From contig NZ_CM001376.1 of assembly GCF_000237805.1 (NCBI RefSeq), forward strand, positions 1-64,000: DNA of 64,000 nucleotides. Direction: 5' to 3'. Positions 16,250 to 24,800 of the stretch are shown piece by piece; the stretch's first letter is position 1, and each line of letters begins with the position of its first letter. Below the pieces are notes generated by a model. The model was not told the origin of the DNA. It searched no databases and saw only the letters and a program-made list of their open reading frames with translations. This DNA comes from Jonquetella anthropi DSM 22815. GTDB lineage: Bacteria; Synergistota; Synergistia; Synergistales; Dethiosulfovibrionaceae. A program made the translations under genes and the position numbers.

Positions 16250-18364
16250 TCAATGGTTATGGGACTGACCGTTTCGGACGATGAGCGCGTCAGCCGCGAC
16301 GGCTCCTTGGCCTTCGGGCATGACGAACACCGGGTTGATATCCAGTTCCAGAAGGTCCGGTTCCACGCAGGCCAGCTTGGACACCTGGCTGACGATTCGG
16401 GCGAGCGCAGCTGTGTCCTTGCGCTTCTGTCCTCTGGCGCCGGACAGGAAGCCGAAGCCCTTGAGCTCCTGAATCATCCGCAGCGCCTCGGCCTCGTCGA
16501 CCGGCGCGTGGCGCAGCGAAACGTCGCCCAGCACCTCGACGTAAATGCCGCCCAAGCCGACGGCCACAACGGGGCCGAACACCGGGTCGCGCTTGATGCC
16601 GACGATGCACTCCATGCCGCCCTTGACCATTTCGCCGACCAAGAACCCTTGAATATCGGCGTCGGCGACCTGGGCCTGCATGTTGGTCCGCACCTTTTTG
16701 AAGTCCTGGCGAAGCTCTTCCAGCGTCCTGATATCCAGCCGGACGACGTCCGCTTCGGTCTTGTGCATGATCTTTCCCGACATGCCCTTGAGCACCAGAG
16801 GGAAGCCGATATCGTCGGCAGCGTCAAACGCTTCCTCCATGTTCGTGCAGAGCGCTTCGCGGGTCACCGGAATGCCGTACTTGCTCAGAAGGCACTTGGC
16901 GTCGTACTCGGACATCAGCGGCGGGTAGTTCTGCAGGATGGGCGTCCCGGTCACCGGCTCGTCCTTCGAGAGTGCCCGCAGCTGGTGCCAGTTCACCATC
17001 GCGCGAAGGGAGCGGGCGCACTGGCGGAAGCTCTGGAAAATCGGGATGCCCGCGTCCTTCAGCCGCTGAATGAACGAGCCGCCGTGGGCCTGGTCGATCA
17101 TCCAGACTACCGCTTGGGGCTTTTCCGCCGTCTGATAGTTGCGGATCAGCTCGTCAGCCATCACGTCGCCGGCCTTGCCGATAACCATCGACAGGGCCGT
17201 GACGACCATGTGAACGTCCGGGTCGTCCATGGCCGTTTTCAGGACCTGCTGGAACTTCTCCGGCGTCTCGGAAACCTGAATCGTCATGTCCACCGGGTTG
17301 CGGGGCGAGCCGAACGACGGGATGTTCTCGGCCATCTTCTTCTGCGTGTCCGCCGAGAGCTCGGGGACCTGAATTTTCAGGTCCGTCAGGCTGTCGGCCA
17401 TCACGATGCCCGCGCCGCCGGACGTGGTGAGAATGGCGACCCGGTCGCCGGTCGCCCGCTGGCGGGCGCCGAACATCTGGCCGATGCCGGTGATGTCGTC
17501 CATGTCTTCCATTGGAATGATGCCGTACTGGTCGAAGATCGCGTCCCATACGGCTTCGTCGCCGGTCAGAGCGGCGGTGTGGCTCTGGGCCGCCTTCTGG
17601 GAGATCGGCGACCGGCCGGCCTTCAGGACGGCCACGGCGATATTCCTCTCGCGGGCGTCCTTGACCATCTGGAGGAACCGCTGGCCGTCGCCAATGCCTT
17701 CAAGGTACATCATCAGGAGGCGCACCTGCGGGTCGCAGATGACGTAGCTGGCGCACTCCACCGCGTCGACGTCCGCTTGGTTGCCGGTGGTCACCACGTA
17801 GCGGTAGTTCACCCCGTGATCGAGTCCGACGCCGAACGACGAGAAACCGAACGCGCCGCTCTGGGAGACGAACGCCACGTGTCCGGCCTTGGGCGGATCC
17901 ACGTCCAGCAGGGCGCCGGTAAAGGTGAGCGGCGTCTTTTCGGCCAAGTTGAGCAGCCCTTGGCAGTTGGGCCCCAGAATGCGGATTTTGCCGCTTCGGG
18001 CGATCGACAGAATCTGTTCCTGCAGTTTTTTGTTGCCCGTTTCGGCAAAGCCCGACGAGTAGATGACCGCGTTAGGAATGCCCTTGGCGATGCAGGTCTC
18101 CAGCACCGACGGGACGATGTTCGCCTTGACGCTGATCACCGCCACGTCCGCTGAGCCGGGAATATCAGCTAGGTTTTTATAGCACTGGTACCCGCCGACT
18201 TGGTCGTACTTAGGGTTGACCGGGAACAGGTCGCCGGAAAAGCCAAATCGTTTCATCACCTTGATCGTGCGGCCGGTCAGGCTGTCAAGGTTGGCGGACG
18301 CGCCGACGACGGCGACGCGGCGGGGACAGAAAAGCCGGTGAAGCGGGTGTTCGGAAAGGTTCAT
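16250..18364 (-). CDS. Acyl-CoA synthetase (ADP-forming), fused alpha/beta
   Basis: These enzymes convert an acyl-CoA, ADP and phosphate into acid, CoA and ATP, a substrate-level ATP step in many anaerobes. Residues 1-130 form a CoA-binding domain (RRVAVVGAS). Next come succinyl-CoA-ligase-like domains with a phosphorylatable His in SHTAALTG (His262), and a C-terminal ATP-grasp region (about 490-700, PLMSEYDAKCLL onward). The 704-aa fused length is normal for bacterial ACD. Acetyl-, propionyl- or branched acyl-CoA are all possible. A cobalamin riboswitch and terminator lie upstream (18401-18658), which is an unusual control. Confidence 0.93.
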   Translation of the reverse strand: MNLSEHPLHRLFCPRRVAVVGASANLDSLTGRTIKVMKRFGFSGDLFPVNPKYDQVGGYQCYKNLADIPGSADVAVISVKANIVPSVLETCIAKGIPNAVIYSSGFAETGNKKLQEQILSIARSGKIRILGPNCQGLLNLAEKTPLTFTGALLDVDPPKAGHVAFVSQSGAFGFSSFGVGLDHGVNYRYVVTTGNQADVDAVECASYVICDPQVRLLMMYLEGIGDGQRFLQMVKDARERNIAVAVLKAGRSPISQKAAQSHTAALTGDEAVWDAIFDQYGIIPMEDMDDITGIGQMFGARQRATGDRVAILTTSGGAGIVMADSLTDLKIQVPELSADTQKKMAENIPSFGSPRNPVDMTIQVSETPEKFQQVLKTAMDDPDVHMVVTALSMVIGKAGDVMADELIRNYQTAEKPQAVVWMIDQAHGGSFIQRLKDAGIPIFQSFRQCARSLRAMVNWHQLRALSKDEPVTGTPILQNYPPLMSEYDAKCLLSKYGIPVTREALCTNMEEAFDAADDIGFPLVLKGMSGKIMHKTEADVVRLDIRTLEELRQDFKKVRTNMQAQVADADIQGFLVGEMVKGGMECIVGIKRDPVFGPVVAVGLGGIYVEVLGDVSLRHAPVDEAEALRMIQELKGFGFLSGARGQKRKDTAALARIVSQVSKLACVEPDLLELDINPVFVMPEGQGAVAADALIVRNGQSHNH

Positions 18365-18400
18365 GATCAGGACTCCTTCACGAAAGATTGTGTTGCCGAC

Positions 18401-18427
18401 AAAAAAGGCCGTCCCAGCGGGACGGCC
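18401..18427 (-). terminator. Intrinsic terminator of the cobalamin riboswitch leader
   Basis: On the minus strand GGCCGTCCC and GGGACGGCC form a hairpin followed by TTTTTT (plus-strand AAAAAA at 18401-18406). It lies between the riboswitch and the synthetase start, as an expression platform should. Confidence 0.85.
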
Positions 18428-18510
18428 GAATACGTCAACGACAGCGCCTGTCGTCAGTAAGGACGAAGACGCAAGTCAGAAATCGCTCCGAGTCCACGCG
18501 GGGATTTTTG

Positions 18511-18658
18511 CGCGCCTCGCTAGGCCGGTCTCCTGGCTTGCTATCGCTCTTTGGAACACCTTCCCGGAAAACTTCCAGTGGTTTGCTGTTCCGCAGTCAA
18601 GCATACAGTGGCGGGTCCGCGCCGGCTTTTTACCGGACTTCCCGATCACCCAGCGAGG
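18511..18658 (-). promoter_or_regulatory. Cobalamin riboswitch
   Basis: Read on the minus strand, the region holds the conserved cobalamin-aptamer pieces in order: GGGAAGTCCGGT, GGACCCGCCACTGTA and AGCCAGGAGACCGGCC. A closing P1 stem CCTCGCT/AGCGAGG brackets them (18514-18520 with about 18652-18658). The downstream terminator at 18401-18427 suggests transcription control of the acyl-CoA synthetase. Cobalamin-bound RNA normally lowers expression. Confidence 0.9.
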
Positions 18659-18732
18659 TTTCTTTGTAATTTTACGATACTCGGATCGCTTCAGCGCGTC
18701 AAGGGTGATTCACCCGTCCTGCCGCGGATAAA

Positions 18733-18770
18733 AAACGCCCGGCGCCGCAGAAAAGCGGCTCCGGGCGTTT
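18733..18770 (-). terminator. Terminator after the endonuclease/phosphatase gene
   Basis: AAACGCCCGG...CCGGGCGTTT with an inner GCCGC/GCGGC stem follows the minus-strand gene and ends in a T run on that strand. Confidence 0.85.
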
Positions 18771-18779
18771 GCGGTTTTT

Positions 18780-19628
18780 TTACTTCTTGGCTCCGCCGGC
18801 CAAAATGAAGTCCAACAGCACGATGTCGTGATCCGGGTGCTGGCTTCGGCCCGGCGAGCGGCGGGGAATCGACGACTCGGCCTCTCGAAGAGCCGGCGGG
18901 CGGGAGAACGTCAGGCCGGCGTAGCCGATATGGTCCAGCGACGAGCGGGTCGCGTCGTAGCTGGACAGGCCGTCGGGCAGGGTCAGCAGGCGAAAGGCCG
19001 TCTTCGGCGACTCGTAATTGAAGTCGCCGGTGATAAAGATCGGACCGTTGAGCGACGAGACCAACCGGTCCAGCGCTTCCAGCTGGGCAGCCCGCTTGGC
19101 GTCGTTGTACGCCTTGGCCGATACGACGTCGCTCTTGCCCCGGGTGCTCTGGCTTTTCAGGTGGACGTTCACCAGCGTGAACTGAAAGCCGCTCGCCTTG
19201 TCCTTAAAGGTCGCGACCAGCGGCGGCCGGTCGAAGAGCCGAAACGTCGAGCCGTCGTGCTGAAACGACGCGTTGGCGAAGTAGACGTCCGGGCCTGACA
19301 GCATTTGAACTGCCGAGTCCTTCCAGAGAAAGTACAGGTCTTGGCTGCTCGCCGTGTCGTTGCCCGCAAACCGCCAGCCCGGCAGGTGGCGGGCGACCAA
19401 GTAGGTCATCGCGCCGTCGCCTTCGATTTCCTGCAGCGACAGCAGGTCGGCTCGGCTGTCTTGAATCGTTTGAGCCAGATGGGCGCAGTCTTCCGGCGTG
19501 TAGCGCTTCTGCCCCGTCACGGCGAAGTACTCGATGTTGAACGTGCCCAAGCTGAAGGCCTCGGCCGGCAACGGCTGGAAGACGCAGGCCGCGGCGATGG
19601 CGCACAGCGCGGCAAAGAACTTTTTCAT
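18780..19628 (-). CDS. Exported endonuclease/exonuclease/phosphatase family protein
   Basis: The 282-residue product has an N-terminal signal peptide (MKKFFAALCAIAAACVFQPLPAEA) written here in full only to show its pattern: basic, hydrophobic, then small residues. The mature part shows the EEP fold motifs FNIEYF, LQEIEGD, VNVHLKS, GDFNYES and SQHPDHDIV, the metal-binding and catalytic residues of this family. Targets may be DNA, RNA or phospho-compounds. The ATG at 19628 has AAAGGAGAG upstream. It follows cardiolipin synthase by 23 bases and is probably in the same operon. Confidence 0.86.
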   Translation of the reverse strand: MKKFFAALCAIAAACVFQPLPAEAFSLGTFNIEYFAVTGQKRYTPEDCAHLAQTIQDSRADLLSLQEIEGDGAMTYLVARHLPGWRFAGNDTASSQDLYFLWKDSAVQMLSGPDVYFANASFQHDGSTFRLFDRPPLVATFKDKASGFQFTLVNVHLKSQSTRGKSDVVSAKAYNDAKRAAQLEALDRLVSSLNGPIFITGDFNYESPKTAFRLLTLPDGLSSYDATRSSLDHIGYAGLTFSRPPALREAESSIPRRSPGRSQHPDHDIVLLDFILAGGAKK

Positions 19629-19651
19629 CGGATCGCTCTCCTTTTTGAGGG

Positions 19652-21103
19652 CTATAGAAGAGGGCTGAGCAGCCGGGTGAGCGCTTGAACGGCCCGGGCG
19701 GGACGTCCCCGCAGCGACCACCGGCGAGGGTTCAGAGGGACGCAGGAGCGCAGATAGCGGTTCTGAATGTGCAGCAGCGAATGGGCCTCTTGGGTGCCGT
19801 AGAGCACCAAACTGATTTCAAAGTTGAGCGCGAACGACCGGGTGTCAAAGTTGCTGCTGCCGACGAACGCCAGATCGTCGTCCACCGTGATAGTCTTGGC
19901 GTGAAGCATGCCGCCGTGGTACAGGAAAATCTTCACACCTGCGGCCAAAAGGTCGCTGTAATAGGCCTTCGCCGCGTTTCCAACGATAAAGTGATCGGTC
20001 TTCGCCGGGACGAGCAGCCGAATCCGGACCCCTCGGCGCGAGGCCGTCTGCATGGCCTGAATCAGGCTGACCGTCGGGATCAAGTACGGCGTCGTGATGG
20101 TTACCTGACGGCGCGCTCCCATGATGGCCGACAGCACCAACATGAGGTAGTTCTCCGTGTCGTACGACGGGCCGCTCGGGACGGTCTGGAGCGACCAGTT
20201 CCCCGGCGTCTCCGGCGCAGCCAGCAGGTGGGACACGTCGAGGAGCTCGCCGGTTTCAACGTGCCAGTCCTCCAGAAAGACGTACTCCAGCTGGTGGACC
20301 ACCGGGCCCTCGACTGTGACGCTCAAGTCCTGCCAGACGAGTCCTCGCCGGCCGAATGTCGGGTCGCACAGGTTGTGGGAGCCGGTCACGGCGTAGCGTC
20401 GGTCGACGATAACCAGCTTGCGGTGGTTGCGCAGGTCGTACCGTTCGGCTTTTCGCCGGAACAGCCGCACCGGCAGGGCTTCGCGGACCTGGACGCCCAG
20501 CTCTTTCAGCCGGCTGACCCCGCCGCTTCGGATGAACTCGGACGAGCCGACGCTGTCCACGATGAGCCGGCAGGTCACGCCCCGGGCGGCGGCCCGCCCG
20601 AGAGCGGAGACGACGGCCCGGCCCGGCCCAACGTCGGAGAAGATGTAGAAGATCATGTTGACTTCCTGCTTGGCGCCGTCGATTAGGCTCACCAGATGGG
20701 AGAAAAACGACTCGCTGGTGTCCAGATACCGGCACAGGTTGCCCGACGTGATCCCCATGTTCCCCAGCGACTCGGCCAGTCGGACGGTGAGCTGAAGCGT
20801 CGGCGGCAGCTGAGGTGCCCGGCGGCGGCCGTGGGACAGCTGCTGCCGGATGTCCTGCAGGTGCTGAGCCATTCGCCTGTGGCGCTGGAGTCTGACGGCC
20901 GGGAGCATTCGGCTTCCCAACAGGGCGTAGGCGAGAAACCCGGGCCACGGCCACAGGAGAATGACTAAAAGCCACGCGGTTGCCACAGCCGGCGGGTGCC
21001 GCAGCGGAATTGACAGAAGGCTCGCGACTCGGATGACAATCGACAATAGAGTGTAAAACTGGACCGCGAGCAGCGACAGATCAGCCAGCCAGTCGAAATT
21101 CAC
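19652..21103 (-). CDS. Cardiolipin synthase (phospholipase D-type)
   Basis: The enzyme joins two phosphatidylglycerol molecules to form cardiolipin. Two N-terminal membrane segments (about residues 10-65) are followed by two HKD motifs: HRKLVIVDRRYAVTGS near residue 225 and HAKTITVDDDLAFVGSSNFD near residue 400. The 483-aa length fits Cls. It heads a two-gene unit with an exported phosphohydrolase on the minus strand. Confidence 0.92.
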   Translation of the reverse strand: MNFDWLADLSLLAVQFYTLLSIVIRVASLLSIPLRHPPAVATAWLLVILLWPWPGFLAYALLGSRMLPAVRLQRHRRMAQHLQDIRQQLSHGRRRAPQLPPTLQLTVRLAESLGNMGITSGNLCRYLDTSESFFSHLVSLIDGAKQEVNMIFYIFSDVGPGRAVVSALGRAAARGVTCRLIVDSVGSSEFIRSGGVSRLKELGVQVREALPVRLFRRKAERYDLRNHRKLVIVDRRYAVTGSHNLCDPTFGRRGLVWQDLSVTVEGPVVHQLEYVFLEDWHVETGELLDVSHLLAAPETPGNWSLQTVPSGPSYDTENYLMLVLSAIMGARRQVTITTPYLIPTVSLIQAMQTASRRGVRIRLLVPAKTDHFIVGNAAKAYYSDLLAAGVKIFLYHGGMLHAKTITVDDDLAFVGSSNFDTRSFALNFEISLVLYGTQEAHSLLHIQNRYLRSCVPLNPRRWSLRGRPARAVQALTRLLSPLL

Positions 21104-21528
21104 AAAAGCGCCTCCTTTCGCCGCAGATCGGGTGACTCAAGAGATGTCATCATTGTACATGGGAGAGGCGAAGTGAACATACGTTTCTTCCCTTGCTTTC
21201 AGCCGGCTCAAGCGGCCGGCCGGTTCATCCGGCTGGCCTGGGATAAAAATGCGGTCGGCCTTGACAAACGGCCTTTACTGTGTCAAAGTATCGGAAACGA
21301 AAGACTATTCAGAAAGGGGTTCCGGGTTAATGACAGTTTTCTGTGGTTCCTTTTATTTTTGGTACGGCTGTCATACCGTGGGACTCTCTCCTGAGACCGA
21401 CGTTTGATGAGTCGCGCTCTTAAGAGACCGCTTCCTACGGGAAGCGGTCTCTTTTTTATGTGGGCTGTCAGCGTGTCCGCGGCACGGTGCAGATAGAGAA
21501 AACAAAAATTTGAAAGGAAGTGCGTCTT
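21104..21528 (+). other. Intergenic leader region with no recognised gene
   Basis: Between cardiolipin synthase (minus) and the next plus gene I see no gene I trust. A 73-codon GTG frame at 21173-21394 overlaps the putative promoter and has no recognisable features. Several short pairings (GACAG/CTGT; GGTA/TACC near 21361-21378) and the terminator at 21423 suggest a structured leader, but I cannot match it to a known riboswitch. Confidence 0.4.
21423..21457 (+). terminator. Strong intrinsic terminator or attenuator upstream of a membrane protein gene
   Basis: AGAGACCGCTTCC and GGAAGCGGTCTCT pair around TACG, followed by TTTTTT. No plus-strand gene ends just before it. A TTGACA at 21261-21266 with weak -10 candidates suggests that a short transcript of about 130-160 bases runs into this terminator. 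See the findings for the leader-RNA idea. Confidence 0.85.
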
Positions 21529-22683
21529 ATGTCAGCGCTCAGCGCCATGGCGATTATCGGGATCATTTACGCGGCGGGAGACTACGTCTCCCACAAGACC
21601 CGGGCGGTCTGTTCCATGATCTTCGTGTCCGGGATTATTTTCATGGTCGGGTTCTGGGTGGGCCTTCCAAAAACGCTGTTTCAGGACTCCCAGCTGATCC
21701 CTGTGGCCATGGCGTTCATCTCCGTCCTGATGGTTCACATGGGCAGCCTGATGAACCTGAAGGAGCTGGTCGCCCAGTGGAAGACGGTGATTATCGCGCT
21801 GGCGGCCATCTGCGCGGCTGCCGTGGCCCTGTACTTCTTGGCGGCTCCGATCATCGGCCGGGAATACGCCCTGGCTGCCGCCGGCCCGGTATCGGGCGGC
21901 GTCGTGGCGACCCTCATCATGAGCGAGGCGGCCAAGGCGAAGGGCCTTGAGGTGATCAGCGTGTTCCTCACCATGCTTCTGGTGCTTCAAAATTTCGTCG
22001 GCATTCCGATCGCGTCCTGGTGCTTGATTCGGGAGGCCCGCCGGCTCAAGGCGTCCGGCGCCATGCCGGTTGAGGAGACGAGCGAGGCCGCCGCGGTCCG
22101 TCGACTCGTGCCGCCCTTGCCCAAGCCGCTTCAGACGCCCAATATCCTGATGGCAATTACGTTCTCCGTCGCGTGGGCTGCCGTGAAGCTGGCCGGACTG
22201 ACCGGCGGGGTCGTGCACCCGTTCGTGATGGCGCTTTTGGCCGGGATCCTGTGCCGCGAGCTGGGCATCGTGGAGCCGAAGGTGATGGACCGGGCGAACG
22301 CTGGCGGGCTGCTCCTGTTCGTCATCATGGTCCCGATCTTCATGAGCCTTGACAAGGCCACGCCGGCGATGGTGGCGCACCTCATCGTCCCGATCGTCGT
22401 GGCGTTTGCCGCCGCCGTGGCCGGCATCGTGGCCATCTCATGGCCGATGAGCCGGCTGACGGGCCAGTCGATGGCGCTGACCGTGGCGCTCGGCGTGCCG
22501 TGTCTGTTCGGCTTCCCGGCCACGTACATCGTGGCTCACGAGGTGGCCAGCGAAGAGGGAAAGACCGAGGAAGAAAAGGCGATGATCCTGTCCGCTCTGT
22601 TGCCCAAAATGCTCATCTCGGGCTTCGTGTCGGTCACGATTGCGTCGGTTATCTTGGCGGGATTCCTCGTTCGGTTCATGTAA
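21529..22683 (+). CDS. Polytopic membrane protein, probable transporter (DUF3100-like)
   Basis: The 384-residue protein has about ten hydrophobic segments and a two-fold repeat look, with GPVSGGVVATLIMSEAAKAKG in the middle as in some sodium/anion and gluconate-type permeases. I cannot assign a family with confidence; DUF3100 is my best guess. The ATG at 21529 fits AAGGAAG better than the GTG at 21520. It is followed after 12 bases by an M20 amidohydrolase, suggesting it imports that enzyme's substrate. Confidence 0.6.
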   Translation: MSALSAMAIIGIIYAAGDYVSHKTRAVCSMIFVSGIIFMVGFWVGLPKTLFQDSQLIPVAMAFISVLMVHMGSLMNLKELVAQWKTVIIALAAICAAAVALYFLAAPIIGREYALAAAGPVSGGVVATLIMSEAAKAKGLEVISVFLTMLLVLQNFVGIPIASWCLIREARRLKASGAMPVEETSEAAAVRRLVPPLPKPLQTPNILMAITFSVAWAAVKLAGLTGGVVHPFVMALLAGILCRELGIVEPKVMDRANAGGLLLFVIMVPIFMSLDKATPAMVAHLIVPIVVAFAAAVAGIVAISWPMSRLTGQSMALTVALGVPCLFGFPATYIVAHEVASEEGKTEEEKAMILSALLPKMLISGFVSVTIASVILAGFLVRFM

Positions 22684-22695
22684 GGAGGCGGCGGA

Positions 22696-23865
22696 ATGAT
22701 CAGTCAGAACGTCATCGACAAGGCGGCGGTCAGCGCAAAGGAGCTGTTCTGTCATTTGCACCGTCACCCTGAGCTGTCGTGGGGGGAGGTCGAGACAACC
22801 GACAGGCTGTGCGCTCAGATGAACGCCTTGGGGATTCGGATTCTCCGTCGGGGCGTCGGCAAGGCTGGTACAGGGCTGATTGCTCAGATTGACGGGGAGC
22901 GTCCCGGCCCGGTGGTGGCCCTGCGGGCCGATATCGACGCTCTGCCGGTGAGGGAAAACTCCGGCGTCCCGTACCCGTCCGAGCGGGACGGCGTCATGCA
23001 CGCCTGCGGCCACGACGCTCACACGTCAATCCTGACCGGCGCCGCGGCGGTTCTTCAAAGCATGAGGCATGACCTGACCGGCAGCGTCCGGCTGATTTTC
23101 CAGCCGGCGGAGGAGTCGGGATACGAGTCGGGCGCGGTCCCGATGATCCAGGCCGGCGCGCTGGACGGCGTGAGCGCGATCTTCGGGCTTCACGTCTGGG
23201 CGCTCCTGCCGATGGGGACGATCGGCTGGCGGAGCGGCGCGATCATGGCGTCGGCCGATATCTGGGAGGTCACGGTCACGGGCAAGGGCGGCCACGGCAG
23301 CGAGCCGCAGACGGCAATTGACCCGACTGTGGCAGCCGGCGCGATGATCGGCGCGCTTCAGTCCATCGTGAGCCGGGAGATTGACCCACGGGAAGCGGCG
23401 GTCGTGAGCATCGGCCGTCTGAACGGCGGCACGGCGATCAATATTATCCCGCAGGACTGCTTCATGGCCGGCAACGTGAGGACCACGACCCGGGAGCTGC
23501 GGGAAGCGATGGAAGAGAAGTTCCGCCGGATCTTGAACGGCTTAGCGGAAGCGTACCGCTGCAAGGTTCAGCTGAAGTGGACGCCGATTTACCCTGTGAC
23601 GGTCAACGACCCGGACGCCTGCCGGTTCTTCGTCTCCTGCCTGACCGACGCCGGGCTGGGCGATCGCTTGAGTGAGACGCCGATTATCCTCGGCTCGGAG
23701 GACTTCAGCTACTACGGCCAAAAGATCCCGGCCAACTTCTGCTTCTTGGGCATGGGGACGAAGCACCCGCACCACAGCCCCGAATTTCGGGTCGATCCGG
23801 AGGTCATTCCGCTGGGGATCCGCGTCATGGCTGAGCTGGGGCTCGGTTGGGGCCGGAAGAACTGA
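22696..23865 (+). CDS. M20-family amidohydrolase (amino acid deacylase)
   Basis: M20D-type amidohydrolases split N-acyl amino acids or similar amides. Motifs are HRHPELSWGE at the N-terminus, VALRADIDALPV, MHACGHDAHT (metal ligand and catalytic region, residues about 100-110), and QPAEESGYESGA. The C-terminal ILGSEDFSYYG supplies another conserved His/Asp region. At 389 aa it is full length. GGAGGCGG precedes the ATG. It is probably co-transcribed with the membrane protein before it. Confidence 0.9.
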   Translation: MISQNVIDKAAVSAKELFCHLHRHPELSWGEVETTDRLCAQMNALGIRILRRGVGKAGTGLIAQIDGERPGPVVALRADIDALPVRENSGVPYPSERDGVMHACGHDAHTSILTGAAAVLQSMRHDLTGSVRLIFQPAEESGYESGAVPMIQAGALDGVSAIFGLHVWALLPMGTIGWRSGAIMASADIWEVTVTGKGGHGSEPQTAIDPTVAAGAMIGALQSIVSREIDPREAAVVSIGRLNGGTAINIIPQDCFMAGNVRTTTRELREAMEEKFRRILNGLAEAYRCKVQLKWTPIYPVTVNDPDACRFFVSCLTDAGLGDRLSETPIILGSEDFSYYGQKIPANFCFLGMGTKHPHHSPEFRVDPEVIPLGIRVMAELGLGWGRKN

Positions 23866-23885
23866 CGGGAGCTGACGGGGAGAAG

Positions 23886-24001
23886 TTATTCACATCGGGC
23901 TGGAAAATGGGTCCCGCAGCCAAGCGTTTTACCGAGGAACGAGGAGAAATATCCACAGCAAAGGCACGTTATCCACAAGATTTCTGTGGATAACGTGCCT
24001 T
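23886..24001. promoter_or_regulatory. DnaA-box group embedded in a perfect inverted repeat
   Basis: TTATTCACA at 23886-23894 is a relaxed box. ATATCCACA at 23949-23957 differs at one base. TTATCCACA at 23969-23977 (+) and TGTGGATAA at 23985-23993 (-) are perfect and face each other. The latter two are part of 17-base perfect arms, AAGGCACGTTATCCACA (23961-23977) and its complement at 23985-24001, around AGATTTC. There is no T run after the stem, so it is a poor terminator. Confidence 0.65.
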
Positions 24002-24039
24002 CTGTCAGGTCCTTCGCGGGTTTCTTAGGCCGGCGGGAA

Positions 24040-24591
24040 TTACCCTTTAATCCAGCTTCCGGGACCGCGGTGAACCCGCGACTCGTCGGCGCCGGTCCGG
24101 GCTTTCCCGGCCGCGCAGCGCCCTAAAACGGCTACCGCCAGCACTCGGACGCCGTCGGGGAGCCGGAGAATCGGCGTTATTCGCTCTTCCCGGGGCGACC
24201 GGTTGGCAACCTGAAGCCAGACGCCCTCAAGCCCGAGCGCGCGGGCCGCCAGAAGCAGGTTCTGCATGGCCGCCGCGCCGTCTTCCATCCACGTGCCGTC
24301 CCGGAACCCGGATCGGCTCTCGTAGTCCGGCACGTCGACGCAGACCGCCACGGCCAAAGAGGCGTCGGCCACGGCAATTCCCGGGCCGTAGGCCTCCTGA
24401 AGGGCCGTTAGGGTCGGTTTGTCCTCCACCGTGACGAAATGACAGCTTTTCAGGTTCTTCGCGCTGGGGGCCGCGCAGCCGCAGGCAAGAAGGGTCTGAA
24501 TCTCCTCTTCCGAGACGGGAGCCCCGTCAAAGGCTCGGCAGCTCCGCCGACCTAAAATCGCGCTGATAACGTCCTTTTCGTGAAGTTCCAT
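24040..24591 (-). CDS. Nitroreductase family protein
   Basis: A second FMN-type nitroreductase, 183 residues. RRSCRAFDG near the N-terminus and CAAPSAKNLKSCHFV match the flavin-contact regions, and LGLEGVWLQ is the C-terminal core. The ATG at 24591 with CAGAGGAGGCG upstream is preferred over the open frame to 24654. It lies alone, convergent with the M20 gene. It differs enough from the 6881 gene to be a separate enzyme. Confidence 0.87.
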   Translation of the reverse strand: MELHEKDVISAILGRRSCRAFDGAPVSEEEIQTLLACGCAAPSAKNLKSCHFVTVEDKPTLTALQEAYGPGIAVADASLAVAVCVDVPDYESRSGFRDGTWMEDGAAAMQNLLLAARALGLEGVWLQVANRSPREERITPILRLPDGVRVLAVAVLGRCAAGKARTGADESRVHRGPGSWIKG

Positions 24592-24800
24592 GGCACGCCT
24601 CCTCTGGTTCCTTTGGGATAGTGCCAGCATAAAGGACGGTTTGGCCGCCGTCAACGGGCCGCCCCTCGGCGAAAGTCAATGAACAATATCGAAAACTATC
24701 AACGGCGGCTTGGACGCTCAGGGCCGGTTCATCGCCCGAGCCGTGATATATTGAACGTATCGGCTTCGCCCCGACGGCGGAGAATTAGGAGGGGACGGGC

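Noticed and set aside
16253-18154. 633-codon open frame on the plus strand opposite the acyl-CoA synthetase
   Set aside because: It is a GC-rich antisense shadow, with His/Arg/Val-rich sequence, no ribosome site and no family resemblance; the opposite strand has a clear enzyme.
21173-21394. 73-codon GTG frame in the leader region
   Set aside because: It crosses a likely promoter and has no homology or consistent codon use.
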